Below are positions 27,752 to 36,658 of a stretch of 64,000 nucleotides of DNA, one piece after another. How positions within the stretch are numbered: the first letter of the stretch is position 1; the number at the start of each line of letters is the position of its first letter. Source of the stretch: Rhizobiaceae bacterium (GTDB lineage Bacteria; Pseudomonadota; Alphaproteobacteria; Rhizobiales; Rhizobiaceae). Below the pieces are notes generated by a model that was given only the letters and a program-made list of their open reading frames with translations, was not told where the DNA came from and searched no databases. The position numbers were made by a program, and so were the translations under genes. The stretch lies in the NCBI GenBank assembly GCA_023953775.1, contig JAMLJD010000001.1:62001-126000 (forward strand). The letters are read 5' to 3'.

Positions 27752-28221
27752 CTCCGCACCTCCGCCACGATCTCCTCGATCGCTTCGTCGTCGACGCGTC
27801 CGATCACCTGCCCGTCCAGCATCACGGCGGGCGCGCAGGCGCACAGGCCGAGGCAATAGACCGGCTCGATCGTCACCGAGCCGTCCTTCGCCGTCTCGTG
27901 AAGGCCGGCGCCGAGCAGGTCGCTCAGCCGCGCCGCCACCTCGTCCGAGCCCATCGACTGGCAGGCCTCGGCCTGGCAGATCTTGAGCACGTGCCGGCCG
28001 GCGGGCTCGCGCCGGTAGTCGTGATAGAAGCTGACGACGCCATGCACTTCGGCGTTCGACATGTTGAGCGCGTCGGCGATCACCGGCAACGCCTCGACGG
28101 GCACATGCCCGAACTCTTCCTGCACGCCGTAAAGAATCGGAAGCAGTGGTCCCTCGAGACCCTTCAATCCGTCGACGATCGCCGCGGTTCTTTCAGCGAC
28201 TTGGGTACTTTGCGCCTGCAT
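27748..28221 (-). CDS. fdsG: Formate dehydrogenase gamma ([2Fe-2S]) subunit
   Basis: This 157-residue NuoE-like subunit has the [2Fe-2S] ligands Cys82 and Cys87 (ICQAEACQSMG) and Cys123 and Cys127 (YCLGLCACAP). It joins FdsB in the NAD-reducing part of the enzyme. It is the first gene of the operon; GGGAGGG lies about 11 bases before the ATG at 28221. The upstream gap carries a perfect dyad next to the lysR gene. Confidence 0.95.
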   Translation of the reverse strand: MQAQSTQVAERTAAIVDGLKGLEGPLLPILYGVQEEFGHVPVEALPVIADALNMSNAEVHGVVSFYHDYRREPAGRHVLKICQAEACQSMGSDEVAARLSDLLGAGLHETAKDGSVTIEPVYCLGLCACAPAVMLDGQVIGRVDDEAIEEIVAEVRR

Positions 28222-28282
28222 CGGTGCAGCGCCCTCCCTGAATCAACTTCTGCGCTTCACGCGCTAAGCGCTTATGAAAACA

Positions 28283-28317
28283 GACGAAACAGCCCGATTC
28301 AATAAAGCAGTTTCGTC
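28283..28317. promoter_or_regulatory. Inverted repeat GACGAAAC ... GTTTCGTC in the fds promoter region
   Basis: Perfect 8-base arms are separated by 19 bases, between the fdsG start and the LysR-type dyad. It may be a second regulator site or a leader hairpin; there is no T run for a terminator. Confidence 0.35.
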
Positions 28318-28319
28318 GT

Positions 28320-28340
28320 TTGATAGATAACTTCTATCAA
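28320..28340. promoter_or_regulatory. Perfect dyad in the fds promoter, likely LysR operator
   Basis: TTGATAGA-N5-TCTATCAA is a perfect 8-5-8 dyad, about 100 bases before the fdsG ATG and 8 bases after the lysR stop. It contains the T-N11-A arrangement that LysR-type regulators bind. In known fds operons a LysR protein activates on formate; the same role is inferred here. Confidence 0.65.
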
Positions 28341-28348
28341 GCGCGTCC

Positions 28349-29263
28349 TCAGCGATGAATACGCCCCGAGCTGCCGCCCAAATCGTCTGCCAGCGCCATC
28401 GCTTCGTCCAGAAGCGCCGCGACGAGCGGCGTGTGCGGCTCGCGCCTTGCTGCGACAAGCCCGACGAGATGACGCGCGTCCGGCTCGACGATCGGGATCG
28501 CCCGGATCGGCTCGGAGAAGCCGAAGGTCTCGGCAAGGTTCAACGGCATGATCGACGACCACTTGCCGGTCCGGATGTGGCTGAACAGCACGATCATCGA
28601 GTTTGATTCCAGCGTCGGTCGCGCGGCCGTGCCCGCCTCCTCCAGATGCTGGTTGATGATCCGCCGGTTCTGCATGTCGGGCGTCAGCAGGCAAAGCGGT
28701 ATCGTCGCGACCTCGGCCCAGCTTACCGTCGGCCTGTCGGCGAACTCGTTGCCGGCAGCTGTGATGAGCTGGTAGCGCTCCGAGTAGAGAGGCACGCTCG
28801 TCACCTGGCCGAGCGGTTCGTTGTCGAGATAGGTGATGCCGGCATCGATCTCGAAATTGCCCAGCAGCGACAACACTTCGATCGACGTCCGCGACAGGAT
28901 CGAGAAGGTGACGCCCGGATGCTTCTCGCGAAACGGCGTCGTCAGGCGCGGCGTCATGGCGAGTGCTGTTGGTATAGCCGCGATCCGGACATGGCCCGAC
29001 AGGCCGTACCGCGCCGCCTTCATCTCCTCGCGCATGGTACGCGCGTCTCCGGCGATCCGGCGCGCCCATTCGAGCACGCGCTCTCCTTCCGGTGTCAGCC
29101 CCTGGAAGCGCGAGCCGCGCTGCACCAGCATCACCCCGAGCTGGTCCTCGAGCTGTTTGATCGCGGCCGAAAGCGTCGGCTGGGTGATGCCGAGTTCCTC
29201 CGCCGCCCGGCCGAAATGTCGGGCGCGCGCCAGCGCGATGAAAAACTCGAGCTTGTCGATCAT
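28349..29263 (-). CDS. fdsR: LysR family regulator of the formate dehydrogenase operon
   Basis: This 304-residue LysR protein has the N-terminal helix-turn-helix ARARHFGRAAEELGITQP then TLSAAIKQLEDQLGV, and a two-domain periplasmic-binding-like effector part. It is encoded directly upstream of fdsG on the same strand, 127 bases away, with a perfect dyad in between. This matches the position of regulators named FdsR in other bacteria. The gene name is inferred from position and family, not from a sequence comparison. Confidence 0.85.
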   Translation of the reverse strand: MIDKLEFFIALARARHFGRAAEELGITQPTLSAAIKQLEDQLGVMLVQRGSRFQGLTPEGERVLEWARRIAGDARTMREEMKAARYGLSGHVRIAAIPTALAMTPRLTTPFREKHPGVTFSILSRTSIEVLSLLGNFEIDAGITYLDNEPLGQVTSVPLYSERYQLITAAGNEFADRPTVSWAEVATIPLCLLTPDMQNRRIINQHLEEAGTAARPTLESNSMIVLFSHIRTGKWSSIMPLNLAETFGFSEPIRAIPIVEPDARHLVGLVAARREPHTPLVAALLDEAMALADDLGGSSGRIHR

Positions 29264-29410
29264 CCCGGGACGCTAGACGCTGCGACGTCCGCTTTCCAGC
29301 GCATCGGCACGCAATCCGCCTGCGCATTGCGCCGCAGGCGGCCCCCTCGTCTTGGTTCGCCGTGCGATTTGCACTATTTGAGGCTCGTCCCAAGCTGAAA
29401 GTCTTCCCCC

Positions 29411-30556
29411 ATGACCGTTACGAAGGATGCCGTTCTCGACAAGCTGAGAACCGTGAAGGGCCCCGATTTCGAAGGCGACGTCGTCTCGCTCGGGCTGGTG
29501 TCGGACATTTTCATCGCCGACGCAAAAGTCTTCTTCTCGATCACCGTCCCCGCAGACCGCGCCCAGCAGCTCGAGCCGCTGCGCGCCGCGGCAGAGCGGG
29601 CGGTGAAGGATATTCCCGGCGTCGCCGGCGCGGTGGTGGCGCTCACCGCCGAGAAGAAGGGCGGCGGCATGGAAGCGGCCCCGCCTCGGCCCGCCCCGAA
29701 GCAGGCCGCGCCACGGCCCGCGGCGCCGCAGGCGCCTGCAGGTCCCCGCGCCGGCAAGCGCGGCGTGCCCGGCATCGAATCGATCATTGCCGTCGCGTCC
29801 GGCAAGGGCGGGGTCGGCAAGTCGACCACGGCGGTCAATCTCGCGCTCGCGCTTCACGCGGCCGGCAAGCGCGTCGGCATCCTCGACGCGGACATCTACG
29901 GCCCCTCCCTGCCCCGCCTGCTCGGCCTTTCCGGCAAACCGGAAACGGTCGACGGCAAGGTGCTGAAGCCGATGGAGCGCTACGGCGTCAAGGCGATGTC
30001 GATGGGCTTCCTCGTGGAAGAAGACACGCCGATGATCTGGCGCGGTCCGATGGTCATGTCGGCCCTGACGCAGCTCCTGCGCGAGGTCGCATGGGGCGAA
30101 CTCGACATTCTGGTCGTCGACATGCCGCCCGGCACCGGCGACGCACAGCTCACCATGGCGCAGCAGGTGCCGCTCGCCGGAGCGGTCATCGTCTCGACGC
30201 CGCAGGACCTCGCGCTGATCGACGCCCGCAAGGGGCTCAACATGTTCAGGCGCGTGGACGTGCCGGTCCTCGGCATCGTCGAGAACATGAGCTATTTCGT
30301 CGCTCCGGACACCGGCAAGCGCTACGACATTTTCGGCAATGGCGGTGCCGAGCGCGAGGCGGAGCGGCTCGGCGTTCCCTTCCTCGGCGCCGTTCCGCTG
30401 ACGATGGAAGTGCGCGAGACCTCGGATGCCGGCACGCCGGTCGTCGCGACGGCGCCCGACGGCCCCCAGGCACGGGTCTATCGCGATATCGCCGGCAAGG
30501 TGCTCGCCGCCATGGCCGACCAGCATGCGGAAGCGCCGTCGATCCTGTTCGAATAG
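29411..30556 (+). CDS. mrp: Mrp/ApbC family iron-sulfur cluster carrier ATPase
   Basis: This 381-residue ATPase has an N-terminal MIP18-like domain (about residues 5-85), a Pro/Ala linker, and a ParA-like P-loop domain with GKGGVGKST at 131-139, DADIYGPSLPRLLG and DMPPGTGDAQ. It is thought to hold and deliver [Fe-S] clusters to apoproteins. The usual C-terminal CxxC that bridges the cluster in E. coli Mrp is replaced by APDT at residues 298-301. It is divergent from fdsR, a neighbour with many Fe-S subunits. Confidence 0.93.
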   Translation: MTVTKDAVLDKLRTVKGPDFEGDVVSLGLVSDIFIADAKVFFSITVPADRAQQLEPLRAAAERAVKDIPGVAGAVVALTAEKKGGGMEAAPPRPAPKQAAPRPAAPQAPAGPRAGKRGVPGIESIIAVASGKGGVGKSTTAVNLALALHAAGKRVGILDADIYGPSLPRLLGLSGKPETVDGKVLKPMERYGVKAMSMGFLVEEDTPMIWRGPMVMSALTQLLREVAWGELDILVVDMPPGTGDAQLTMAQQVPLAGAVIVSTPQDLALIDARKGLNMFRRVDVPVLGIVENMSYFVAPDTGKRYDIFGNGGAEREAERLGVPFLGAVPLTMEVRETSDAGTPVVATAPDGPQARVYRDIAGKVLAAMADQHAEAPSILFE

Positions 30557-30631
30557 GCGCATGGCGTGATAATTCAGGTTTGAACAAAGGCGGGGCGCGT
30601 GTCAGACTTGCAGCCCTGCGAGGGAGGGACG

Positions 30632-31432
30632 ATGATGAGTGGCGAAATGGTGCTTCACGACAGGCGCGACGGCTATTCGATCGTTACTCTCAACCGTCCC
30701 GACCGTCTCAACGCATTCAACGAGGCCCAGCATCGCGAATTGCGTGCGATCCTCGAAGCCTGCGCGGCGGACGATGATTGCGGCGCCGTCATCCTGACCG
30801 GTGCCGGCCGTGGCTTCTGCGCCGGCCAGGACCTGTCCGACCGCGATCCGACGATCTCCGGCGAGCGCCCCGATCTCGGCCTGACGCTCGAAACCTTCTA
30901 CAATCCGCTGGTCCGGATGATCCGTGGCATGAAGAAGCCGGTCATCTGCGCCGTCAACGGTGTCGCGGCGGGTGCCGGCGCGAATATCGCCCTTGCCTGC
31001 GATATCGTCATCGCTGCAAAGTCCGCCAAATTCATCCAGGCCTTCTCCAAAATCGCGCTGATCCCCGATGCGGGCGGCACCTACTGGCTGACCCGCCTCG
31101 TCGGCGAGGCCCGCGCCAAGGCGCTTGCGCTCACCGCCCATCCCCTGTCGGCCGAAGACGCCGCCCAATGGGGCCTGATCTGGCGCGCGGTGCCCGACGA
31201 GGAACTGATGGCGGAAGCCGAGAAGCTCGCGGCCGGCTTCGCCGCCGGACCGACCGCGGCCTATGCGTTGACCAAGGAAGTCATCCACGCCGCCTCGACC
31301 AATTCGCTCGACGAGCAGCTCGACCTCGAGCGCCGGATGCAGCGCCAGGCCGGCATGTCCGACGACTACAAGGAAGGCGTCGCCGCATTCCTGCAGAAGC
31401 GGCCCGCCGACTACCGCAAGGCCAGGGGATAG
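30632..31432 (+). CDS. Enoyl-CoA hydratase/isomerase, PaaG-like
   Basis: This 266-residue crotonase-fold enzyme has GRGFCAGQDLSDRDP (oxyanion-hole loop with the Asp typical of PaaG) and the second loop AAGAGANIALACDIVIA, with KIALIPDAGGTYWL. PaaG isomerises the ring-epoxide of phenylacetyl-CoA to an oxepin. No other paa gene is in the window, so the substrate may be different. The start at 30632 follows GAGGGAGGGACG. It is downstream of mrp on the same strand but separated by 75 bases. Confidence 0.85.
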   Translation: MMSGEMVLHDRRDGYSIVTLNRPDRLNAFNEAQHRELRAILEACAADDDCGAVILTGAGRGFCAGQDLSDRDPTISGERPDLGLTLETFYNPLVRMIRGMKKPVICAVNGVAAGAGANIALACDIVIAAKSAKFIQAFSKIALIPDAGGTYWLTRLVGEARAKALALTAHPLSAEDAAQWGLIWRAVPDEELMAEAEKLAAGFAAGPTAAYALTKEVIHAASTNSLDEQLDLERRMQRQAGMSDDYKEGVAAFLQKRPADYRKARG

Positions 31433-31602
31433 GAGCGGCGGCGACACCGCTCGCCCGCCCTCCACGCTACCATCCCTCCCCGATCCAATGCGGAACCGGC
31501 CGCCGGGCCGGTGCGTGTGCCCACGGTCGTTCCCCGACGGCTTTTCATACCGGCAGGAACGCGTCTAATATCCATCTCGGGCAATAAGACGGGGTGGTTT
31601 CA

Positions 31603-31980
31603 ATGAACAGCATGGCACGATCGATACTTTTTCTCCTTTCGGTTGCACTGTCGGTGGCTTCCATGCCGGCAACGGCATCCGCGGCGGAGTTCGGCGCAAT
31701 TGCCTTCTCCACAAGCACGGGCGCGCATGGCTATTCGCACAACTTCAAGAGCCGGGTGCAGGCCGAGAGGGTCGCGCTGCGCGCCTGCCGCGCCTATGGC
31801 GGAGGCTGCCGGGTCGTCGTCTACTTCTACAATGCGTGCGGAGCGCTCGCGGTGGGCAGGCGCAATGGCTATGGTTTCGGGTGGGCTCCCGGTCGCGGTA
31901 CCGCGAAAAACATCGCCATGGCTGCGTGCCGTCAGCGGACGTCGTCCTGCAGGACGGTTCGCTCGGTCTGCAGCCGCTAG
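31603..31980 (+). CDS. Exported DUF4189 domain protein
   Basis: This 125-residue protein has a signal peptide (MARSILFLLSVALSVASM, cleavage near ASAAEF) and a DUF4189 domain: GAIAFSTSTGAHGYSHN, three Cys pairs, and GWAPGRGTAKNIAMAAC. The even number of Cys suggests disulfides in the periplasm. Function is unknown. The ATG at 31603 (MNSMAR) is preferred to a GTG nine bases earlier because of the ribosome-like GGGGTGG. Confidence 0.82.
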   Translation: MNSMARSILFLLSVALSVASMPATASAAEFGAIAFSTSTGAHGYSHNFKSRVQAERVALRACRAYGGGCRVVVYFYNACGALAVGRRNGYGFGWAPGRGTAKNIAMAACRQRTSSCRTVRSVCSR

Positions 31981-32148
31981 ACCCTTTCAGGTCTGGAAAA
32001 ACCTCGAAGGGCGCGGGCTGTTGCCAGCGCCCCACTGGCATTTCTGCGCCCGGCTGGTTCGCCGGGAATTGGCAAAAACGCTGCAAAATAAAGAAGATAG
32101 ACCATGTTCGCGCGCGAAAGCCGGGAACGTGGTCTAGGTCACGGACCC

Positions 32149-32472
32149 TTACGCCTTACGCGCGCAATCCTTGCACAGCGGCGTGTGCGGGATGAGGTCG
32201 AGGCGCTCCTCCGAGATGTCCTCGCCGCACTTGACGCAGACGCCGTAGGTCCCGTTCTCGATGCGGTCTAGCGCAGCCTCGATCGCGCGGCGTTCGATCA
32301 CGCCGCTCTTGCCGAGCGATTCCAGCACCTCGTCGCCGCCATGCTCGACGGCGTTCTCTTCCCAGTCCGGATCGGGCGTCTCGTCGAGATGGTCCTCGAT
32401 ATCCGTCAGGCGCTCGTCCAGCTCCGCCAGCCGGGCTTCAAGTTGCTTCTTGCGTTTGTCGAACTTCGGCAT
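32149..32472 (-). CDS. DksA/TraR family C4 zinc-finger protein
   Basis: This 107-residue protein has a helical coiled-coil first half (EARLAELDERLTDIEDHLD) and a C4 zinc finger with Cys79, Cys82, Cys100 and Cys103. DksA-family proteins enter the RNA polymerase secondary channel and modify promoter use. The coiled-coil tip here (TPDPDWEENAVEHGGDEVLE) is acidic but it is shorter than DksA, nearer to TraR/YocK types. Start at 32472. Confidence 0.88.
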   Translation of the reverse strand: MPKFDKRKKQLEARLAELDERLTDIEDHLDETPDPDWEENAVEHGGDEVLESLGKSGVIERRAIEAALDRIENGTYGVCVKCGEDISEERLDLIPHTPLCKDCARKA

Positions 32473-32535
32473 TGCGTCACATCCTGTTGATGCACCCACC
32501 AATAACGGCTTGCGCACGATGAATATTGATCACGA

Positions 32536-33317
32536 TCAAGACGCCGGCGCCAGCCCCTCGCCCGTCGCCTGCGGCAGCAGCCAGCGAAACGCGCGCCTGA
32601 GTTCTTCGGTTCCCTGAGCGTCGTACCAGCGGCCATGCGCCAGGATGATGCGTTCCGGCTGCCATGCGATCATCCGCTCGACGGCCAGCCTGAGTTCGTC
32701 CTGGCGGCCGCGATAGGTCAGCCGCATGTCGCGCGGCATCTGTCCGTCCGGGTCCAGCACCCCGCCGAGCTTCGCCAGCAGCCGCATCGCGAAGCCGAGC
32801 TTGTCGGGCTCGAAATTCTCGATGAAGTCGGTCAGCACCAGCGTCCGCGACCGCGCATGGAAGAACACCACCTCGGTCATGTAGCCGCCATGGACGGGAA
32901 GCGTCATCAGCTCGCCGTCCCACGGATAGCCGATCTCGTGCGCCAGCTCCTGCGCCGGCACGACGATCCGCTCCCGGCCTGTTCGCGGACGCGCGGGGCG
33001 AGCCACAACTGCGCGCCCGGATAGGCGGCGGTCCATTCCGGGATCCACCAGTAGTGGATCCTGTTCGGACCGACGAGGTGCGCCACCGGTCCGAGCGCGT
33101 CGATCTCCGCCTTCAGCCCGTCGGCGAGCGGCGTCGGCGAATGGATGAACAGCGAGCCGTCGCGCAGCCGGATCACCGTCATGCGGGTCGGAAACGGCAT
33201 CTTGAGCAGCGGCGGCCCGAAACGGATCAGCGGCCCGTCGACGATCCACACGTTCTCGTCCGCCTGTTTCAGCGTGTTGAGCGGCGGATAGGTCCCGCGC
33301 TGGTCGTCTGCGTCCAT
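32536..33317 (-). pseudogene. DUF4336 protein (metallo-beta-lactamase-like), one frameshift
   Basis: From the ATG at 33317 the protein reads MDADDQRGTYPPLNT, PLIRFGPPLLKMPFPTRM, FIHSPTPLADGLKAEID and NRIHYWWIPEW, the DUF4336 pattern. The frame is lost at about 32978-32985 after APRVREQA; a missing base there restores RERIVVPAQELAHEIGYPWDG and LVLTDFIENFEPDKLG to the stop at 32536. DUF4336 is related to the metallo-beta-lactamase fold but usually lacks the full metal site. Nothing else is broken, so a sequence error is plausible. Function is unknown. Confidence 0.75.
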
Positions 33318-33446
33318 GCCGTGCCCCGATGGTCGCGCCCCGTGATCTCACGCATAGCCACATTCGCCATGATGCCGCAACCCGGCCGCGCGCTTTGTCG
33401 CGCCACCCACAAACTGCCATAAAGGTGCGGAACCGTCGGGCGGGTG

Positions 33447-36400
33447 ATGGAGCTTGGGTTGGTGAAGACAGGACGCGGCGGCATGACGGGCGGGCTATAT
33501 GCGCCTGCCCTTTCGGCCCTCCTGGCGCTGGTCCTCGTCTTCGTTGCCGTCTCACCGGCCCCCGCTGCGGATTTGCGCGGCGTGGCGCTGATCATCGGCA
33601 ATGGTGAATACGAGGCGCTGCCCGAGCTCGCCAATCCGGAGAACGATGCCGACGCCATCGAGGAGCTTCTGTCCGATCTCGGCTTCGATTCGGTGTCGCG
33701 CACCGACCGCGATGCCGACCAGTTGAAGCGCGATCTCGAACGCTTCGTCGAGGATGCCGCCGATGCCGATGTCGCCGTGCTCTACTATGCCGGCCACGGC
33801 ATCGAGGCCGGCGGCGAGAACTGGCTGGTGCCGACCGATGCCGATCTCTCCGCCCTCGACGACGCCGCCGGGCGGCTGGTGCCGCTGTCGGACGTGCTTC
33901 GGCGGCTGCGCGAGGTCGTGCCGGTGACGATCCTGTTGCTCGATGCCTGCCGCGACAACCCGTTCCCGCCGGGCGTCAGCCTGAAGAAGACCCCGGATGC
34001 CGAGCCGGTTCCGGTCGCCGCCGGCGGTCTGGCCGAGACGCGCGGCGCGGCGAGGGTGACGGTCGAGGCCGCACCGGAAGACAATCTCGGCATGGTGATC
34101 GGCTTCGCGGCCGAGCCGGGGCGTCCGGCCCTCGACGGCGACGGCGGGCACAGCCCCTATGCGGCCGCTCTTCTGCGCCATCTGGCGGCGATGGCGGGCG
34201 AGGAGTTCGGCACGGTGATGCGGATGGTGGCCGAGGAGGTCTATCTGAAGACCGGCGGGCGCCAGCGCCCATGGGTCAACGAGAGCCTCAGGCGGCTTCT
34301 GTATTTCGGCGAGGCGCCGGACCCCGTCTCCGGCCCCGAGGGCGATATCCTCGCCGAGCGCAGGGGGCTGCTGTTGACCATTGCCGACCTGCCGGTGCCG
34401 CGCCGTGCCAATGCCGAGCAGATCGCGCGCTCGAGCGACGTGCCGATGAGCGTCGTCTTTGCCATGATGAAGGCCGCCGGCATCGACCGCGACGAGGATC
34501 CCGCAACCGTGGAGAAGCGCCTGCGCGCCGAGATCGACCGCTTCGCCGCGTCGAAGAAGGACCAGAGCGCGCTGACCAGCCCGGACGAAGAGCTGCAGCG
34601 CCTCACCGCGCTGGCCGACGAGGCCGAGCTGGAAGGCGCGCTGCGCGCCGCCAACGGGCTCCGCGACGAGGCCAAGGCGCGCGTCGCCGCTTTGCGCTCC
34701 ACCCGCGAGGAGCAGATCGCCGCGCTGCGCGAGCGCATCGCCGAGGATGCCGACATCTATGCCCGCAGCGCCGAGACCAAGACCCTGCTGTTCCAGCATC
34801 GCGAGGCCGCCGCCGATTTCGGCGAGGCCCACGACATCATTGCCGAGTGGGACCGCGAAAAGGCCGCGCGCTACCGCCTCGCGCAGGTCGGCGCCTATCT
34901 CGTCGACGGCGAGCTGAACGGCGCGATGGCATCGCTCGACGCCGCCGAGCGTCTGGCGCGCGACGCGCTCTCAGCCGCCGCACCCGGCGACGCCGCGACG
35001 GCAAGGCTCAGGCGCGACCTTGCCGTCGCGCTGATGCTGCGCGGCGCCCGCGCCAACGACACGGCCGCGATCGAGGAGGCACGGGACCTGCTCGAGACCG
35101 CGCTCGAACAGGCGGCAATCCTGCCGCCGCGCGACCATGCGCGGCTCGGGATCGAGGCTGGCCGCGCCGTCGGCTCGCTCGCCGTCCTGCGCAACGATCG
35201 CGACGGGCTTCTGTCGGCGGGCGATCATTTCCGCGCCGCCGCGACCCGTGCCGCCGGCGTCGGCGACGCGGCACTCGAGGCGGAGGCCCGCTTCCGCCTC
35301 GTCCAGGCGCTCTATTACGCCTGGTCGCTCGAACCAGACCAGGAGCTCTGGGCCGCCTTTTATGCCGAGATGACCGCCTTCGTGGCGATGATCGGCAATG
35401 AGGCCGACGTCGACGCGCTGTCGCTGCGCTACATCGCCCAGACCACCGGCATCGCGCTCGATCTGGCGCTGCGGCGCAACACCACCGATGCGCTGCGCAC
35501 CGCCAGCGAGATCAACGGCCTCGTCGCCGGCATGTTCGACGCCGAGAAGTTCCCGCTCATCTGGGCAAGCCTGCAGGTGGTCGAAGGCCGCATCGGCCTC
35601 GAATGGTCGGACCGCTTCGGCGATCCCTCGCAGCTCGAAAACGCGCTCGAGGCCCAGCGCGCTGCCCTCGCAACATTCCAGGAGGCCGGTTCGGTCAACG
35701 CCGCGCTTGAGGCGGAGTGGAACGCCGCCCTGACGCTCGCCGCGCTCGGCTTCCGCATGCAGCGCACCGACTATCTGGAACAGGCCGAGGCCGCGCTTGC
35801 CACGCTGGCGGCCAGCGATCTGGTGAGGAACGACCCTGCGAGGGTTCGTGGAGTTGCCTTCCAGGGCGCCCGCGTCGGCGCCGGTCTCGCCGCCTTCACC
35901 GGCGACGCGGCGCGCATCGAGGCGCCCGTCGCCACGCTCCGGAAAATGCTCGACGGTCTCGAGGACACGGCCGAACCGGCCTTCCGCGCCCAGCTTCAGG
36001 CCGAACTCGGCAAGGCGGTGTTCTGGCAGACCCAGATGGCCGGCGGCAACGCGGAAGGCTTCCGCGGCAGCGCCGGCCTGCTCGCCGAAGCGGTCGCCTT
36101 CTTCAGGCGTGCCGGCGCCGACACCGCCAACGTCGCGCCCTTCACCGAACTCGTAAAATATTACGCCGACGCAGAAGCCAATCTCGCCCTGATCACGGGC
36201 GAACTCGCCGACCTGAAGCGCGCCGTCGCGGCCAACCGCGAGATCTACGACCGCCTCGTCGATATCGGCCAGCACGACGTCGCCGCGATCACCGCGAACA
36301 CCGTGGCCTTCCTCATTGCCCAGACCGTCCGGCTCGACTTCGACGCCGATCTTCTGGCCGTCGGCGAGGAGATGGCCGGGCTGGCGCTCGCGGCCGTCGA

Positions 36401-36620
36401 CCGCATGCCGGTGCTGGCCGGCTATTTCGAGAACACCGCCTGCGAACTGAAGACCGAGCGCGCCCGCAATGCGCGCGACGCCGACCTCGCCCGCGAGGCG
36501 CTAGACCAGTGCCGCGCCGCGCTCGAAAAGCTGAAGGAGTTCGACCGCCAGGACGCGATCCCGACCTCGCAAGCCGCCGTCCGCCGCGCCGAGGCGCTCG
36601 TAGGCGAGTTGGGGGGATAG
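33447..36620 (+). CDS. Exported caspase-family (C14) protein with helical repeat tail, copy 1
   Basis: This 1057-residue protein has a signal peptide (ALSALLALVLVFVAVSPAPAA, near residues 22-42), a caspase-like p20 domain with YYAGHGIE (catalytic His near 117) and LLLDACRDNP (catalytic Cys near 168), a second part ending SLRRLLYFG near 290, and then about 700 residues of Ala/Glu/Leu-rich helices resembling degenerate TPR. Bacterial orthocaspases cleave after basic residues, but substrates here are unknown; it should act in the periplasm. ATG codons at 33447 and 33483 both fit. The first 290 residues match the copy at 37194 almost exactly; the tails differ. Confidence 0.88.
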   Translation: MELGLVKTGRGGMTGGLYAPALSALLALVLVFVAVSPAPAADLRGVALIIGNGEYEALPELANPENDADAIEELLSDLGFDSVSRTDRDADQLKRDLERFVEDAADADVAVLYYAGHGIEAGGENWLVPTDADLSALDDAAGRLVPLSDVLRRLREVVPVTILLLDACRDNPFPPGVSLKKTPDAEPVPVAAGGLAETRGAARVTVEAAPEDNLGMVIGFAAEPGRPALDGDGGHSPYAAALLRHLAAMAGEEFGTVMRMVAEEVYLKTGGRQRPWVNESLRRLLYFGEAPDPVSGPEGDILAERRGLLLTIADLPVPRRANAEQIARSSDVPMSVVFAMMKAAGIDRDEDPATVEKRLRAEIDRFAASKKDQSALTSPDEELQRLTALADEAELEGALRAANGLRDEAKARVAALRSTREEQIAALRERIAEDADIYARSAETKTLLFQHREAAADFGEAHDIIAEWDREKAARYRLAQVGAYLVDGELNGAMASLDAAERLARDALSAAAPGDAATARLRRDLAVALMLRGARANDTAAIEEARDLLETALEQAAILPPRDHARLGIEAGRAVGSLAVLRNDRDGLLSAGDHFRAAATRAAGVGDAALEAEARFRLVQALYYAWSLEPDQELWAAFYAEMTAFVAMIGNEADVDALSLRYIAQTTGIALDLALRRNTTDALRTASEINGLVAGMFDAEKFPLIWASLQVVEGRIGLEWSDRFGDPSQLENALEAQRAALATFQEAGSVNAALEAEWNAALTLAALGFRMQRTDYLEQAEAALATLAASDLVRNDPARVRGVAFQGARVGAGLAAFTGDAARIEAPVATLRKMLDGLEDTAEPAFRAQLQAELGKAVFWQTQMAGGNAEGFRGSAGLLAEAVAFFRRAGADTANVAPFTELVKYYADAEANLALITGELADLKRAVAANREIYDRLVDIGQHDVAAITANTVAFLIAQTVRLDFDADLLAVGEEMAGLALAAVDRMPVLAGYFENTACELKTERARNARDADLAREALDQCRAALEKLKEFDRQDAIPTSQAAVRRAEALVGELGG
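33506..34394 (+). repeat. 889-bp direct repeat, left copy
   Basis: It encodes the signal peptide and caspase domain of the first caspase gene. It aligns without gaps to 37235-38123 (constant offset 3729) with only scattered differences, mostly third positions. Similarity stops sharply after GCCGACCTGCCG. Confidence 0.92.
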
Positions 36621-36658
36621 GCTGTGCGATCGGCCAAAGCCCCCGAAAAGCCGCGCGC

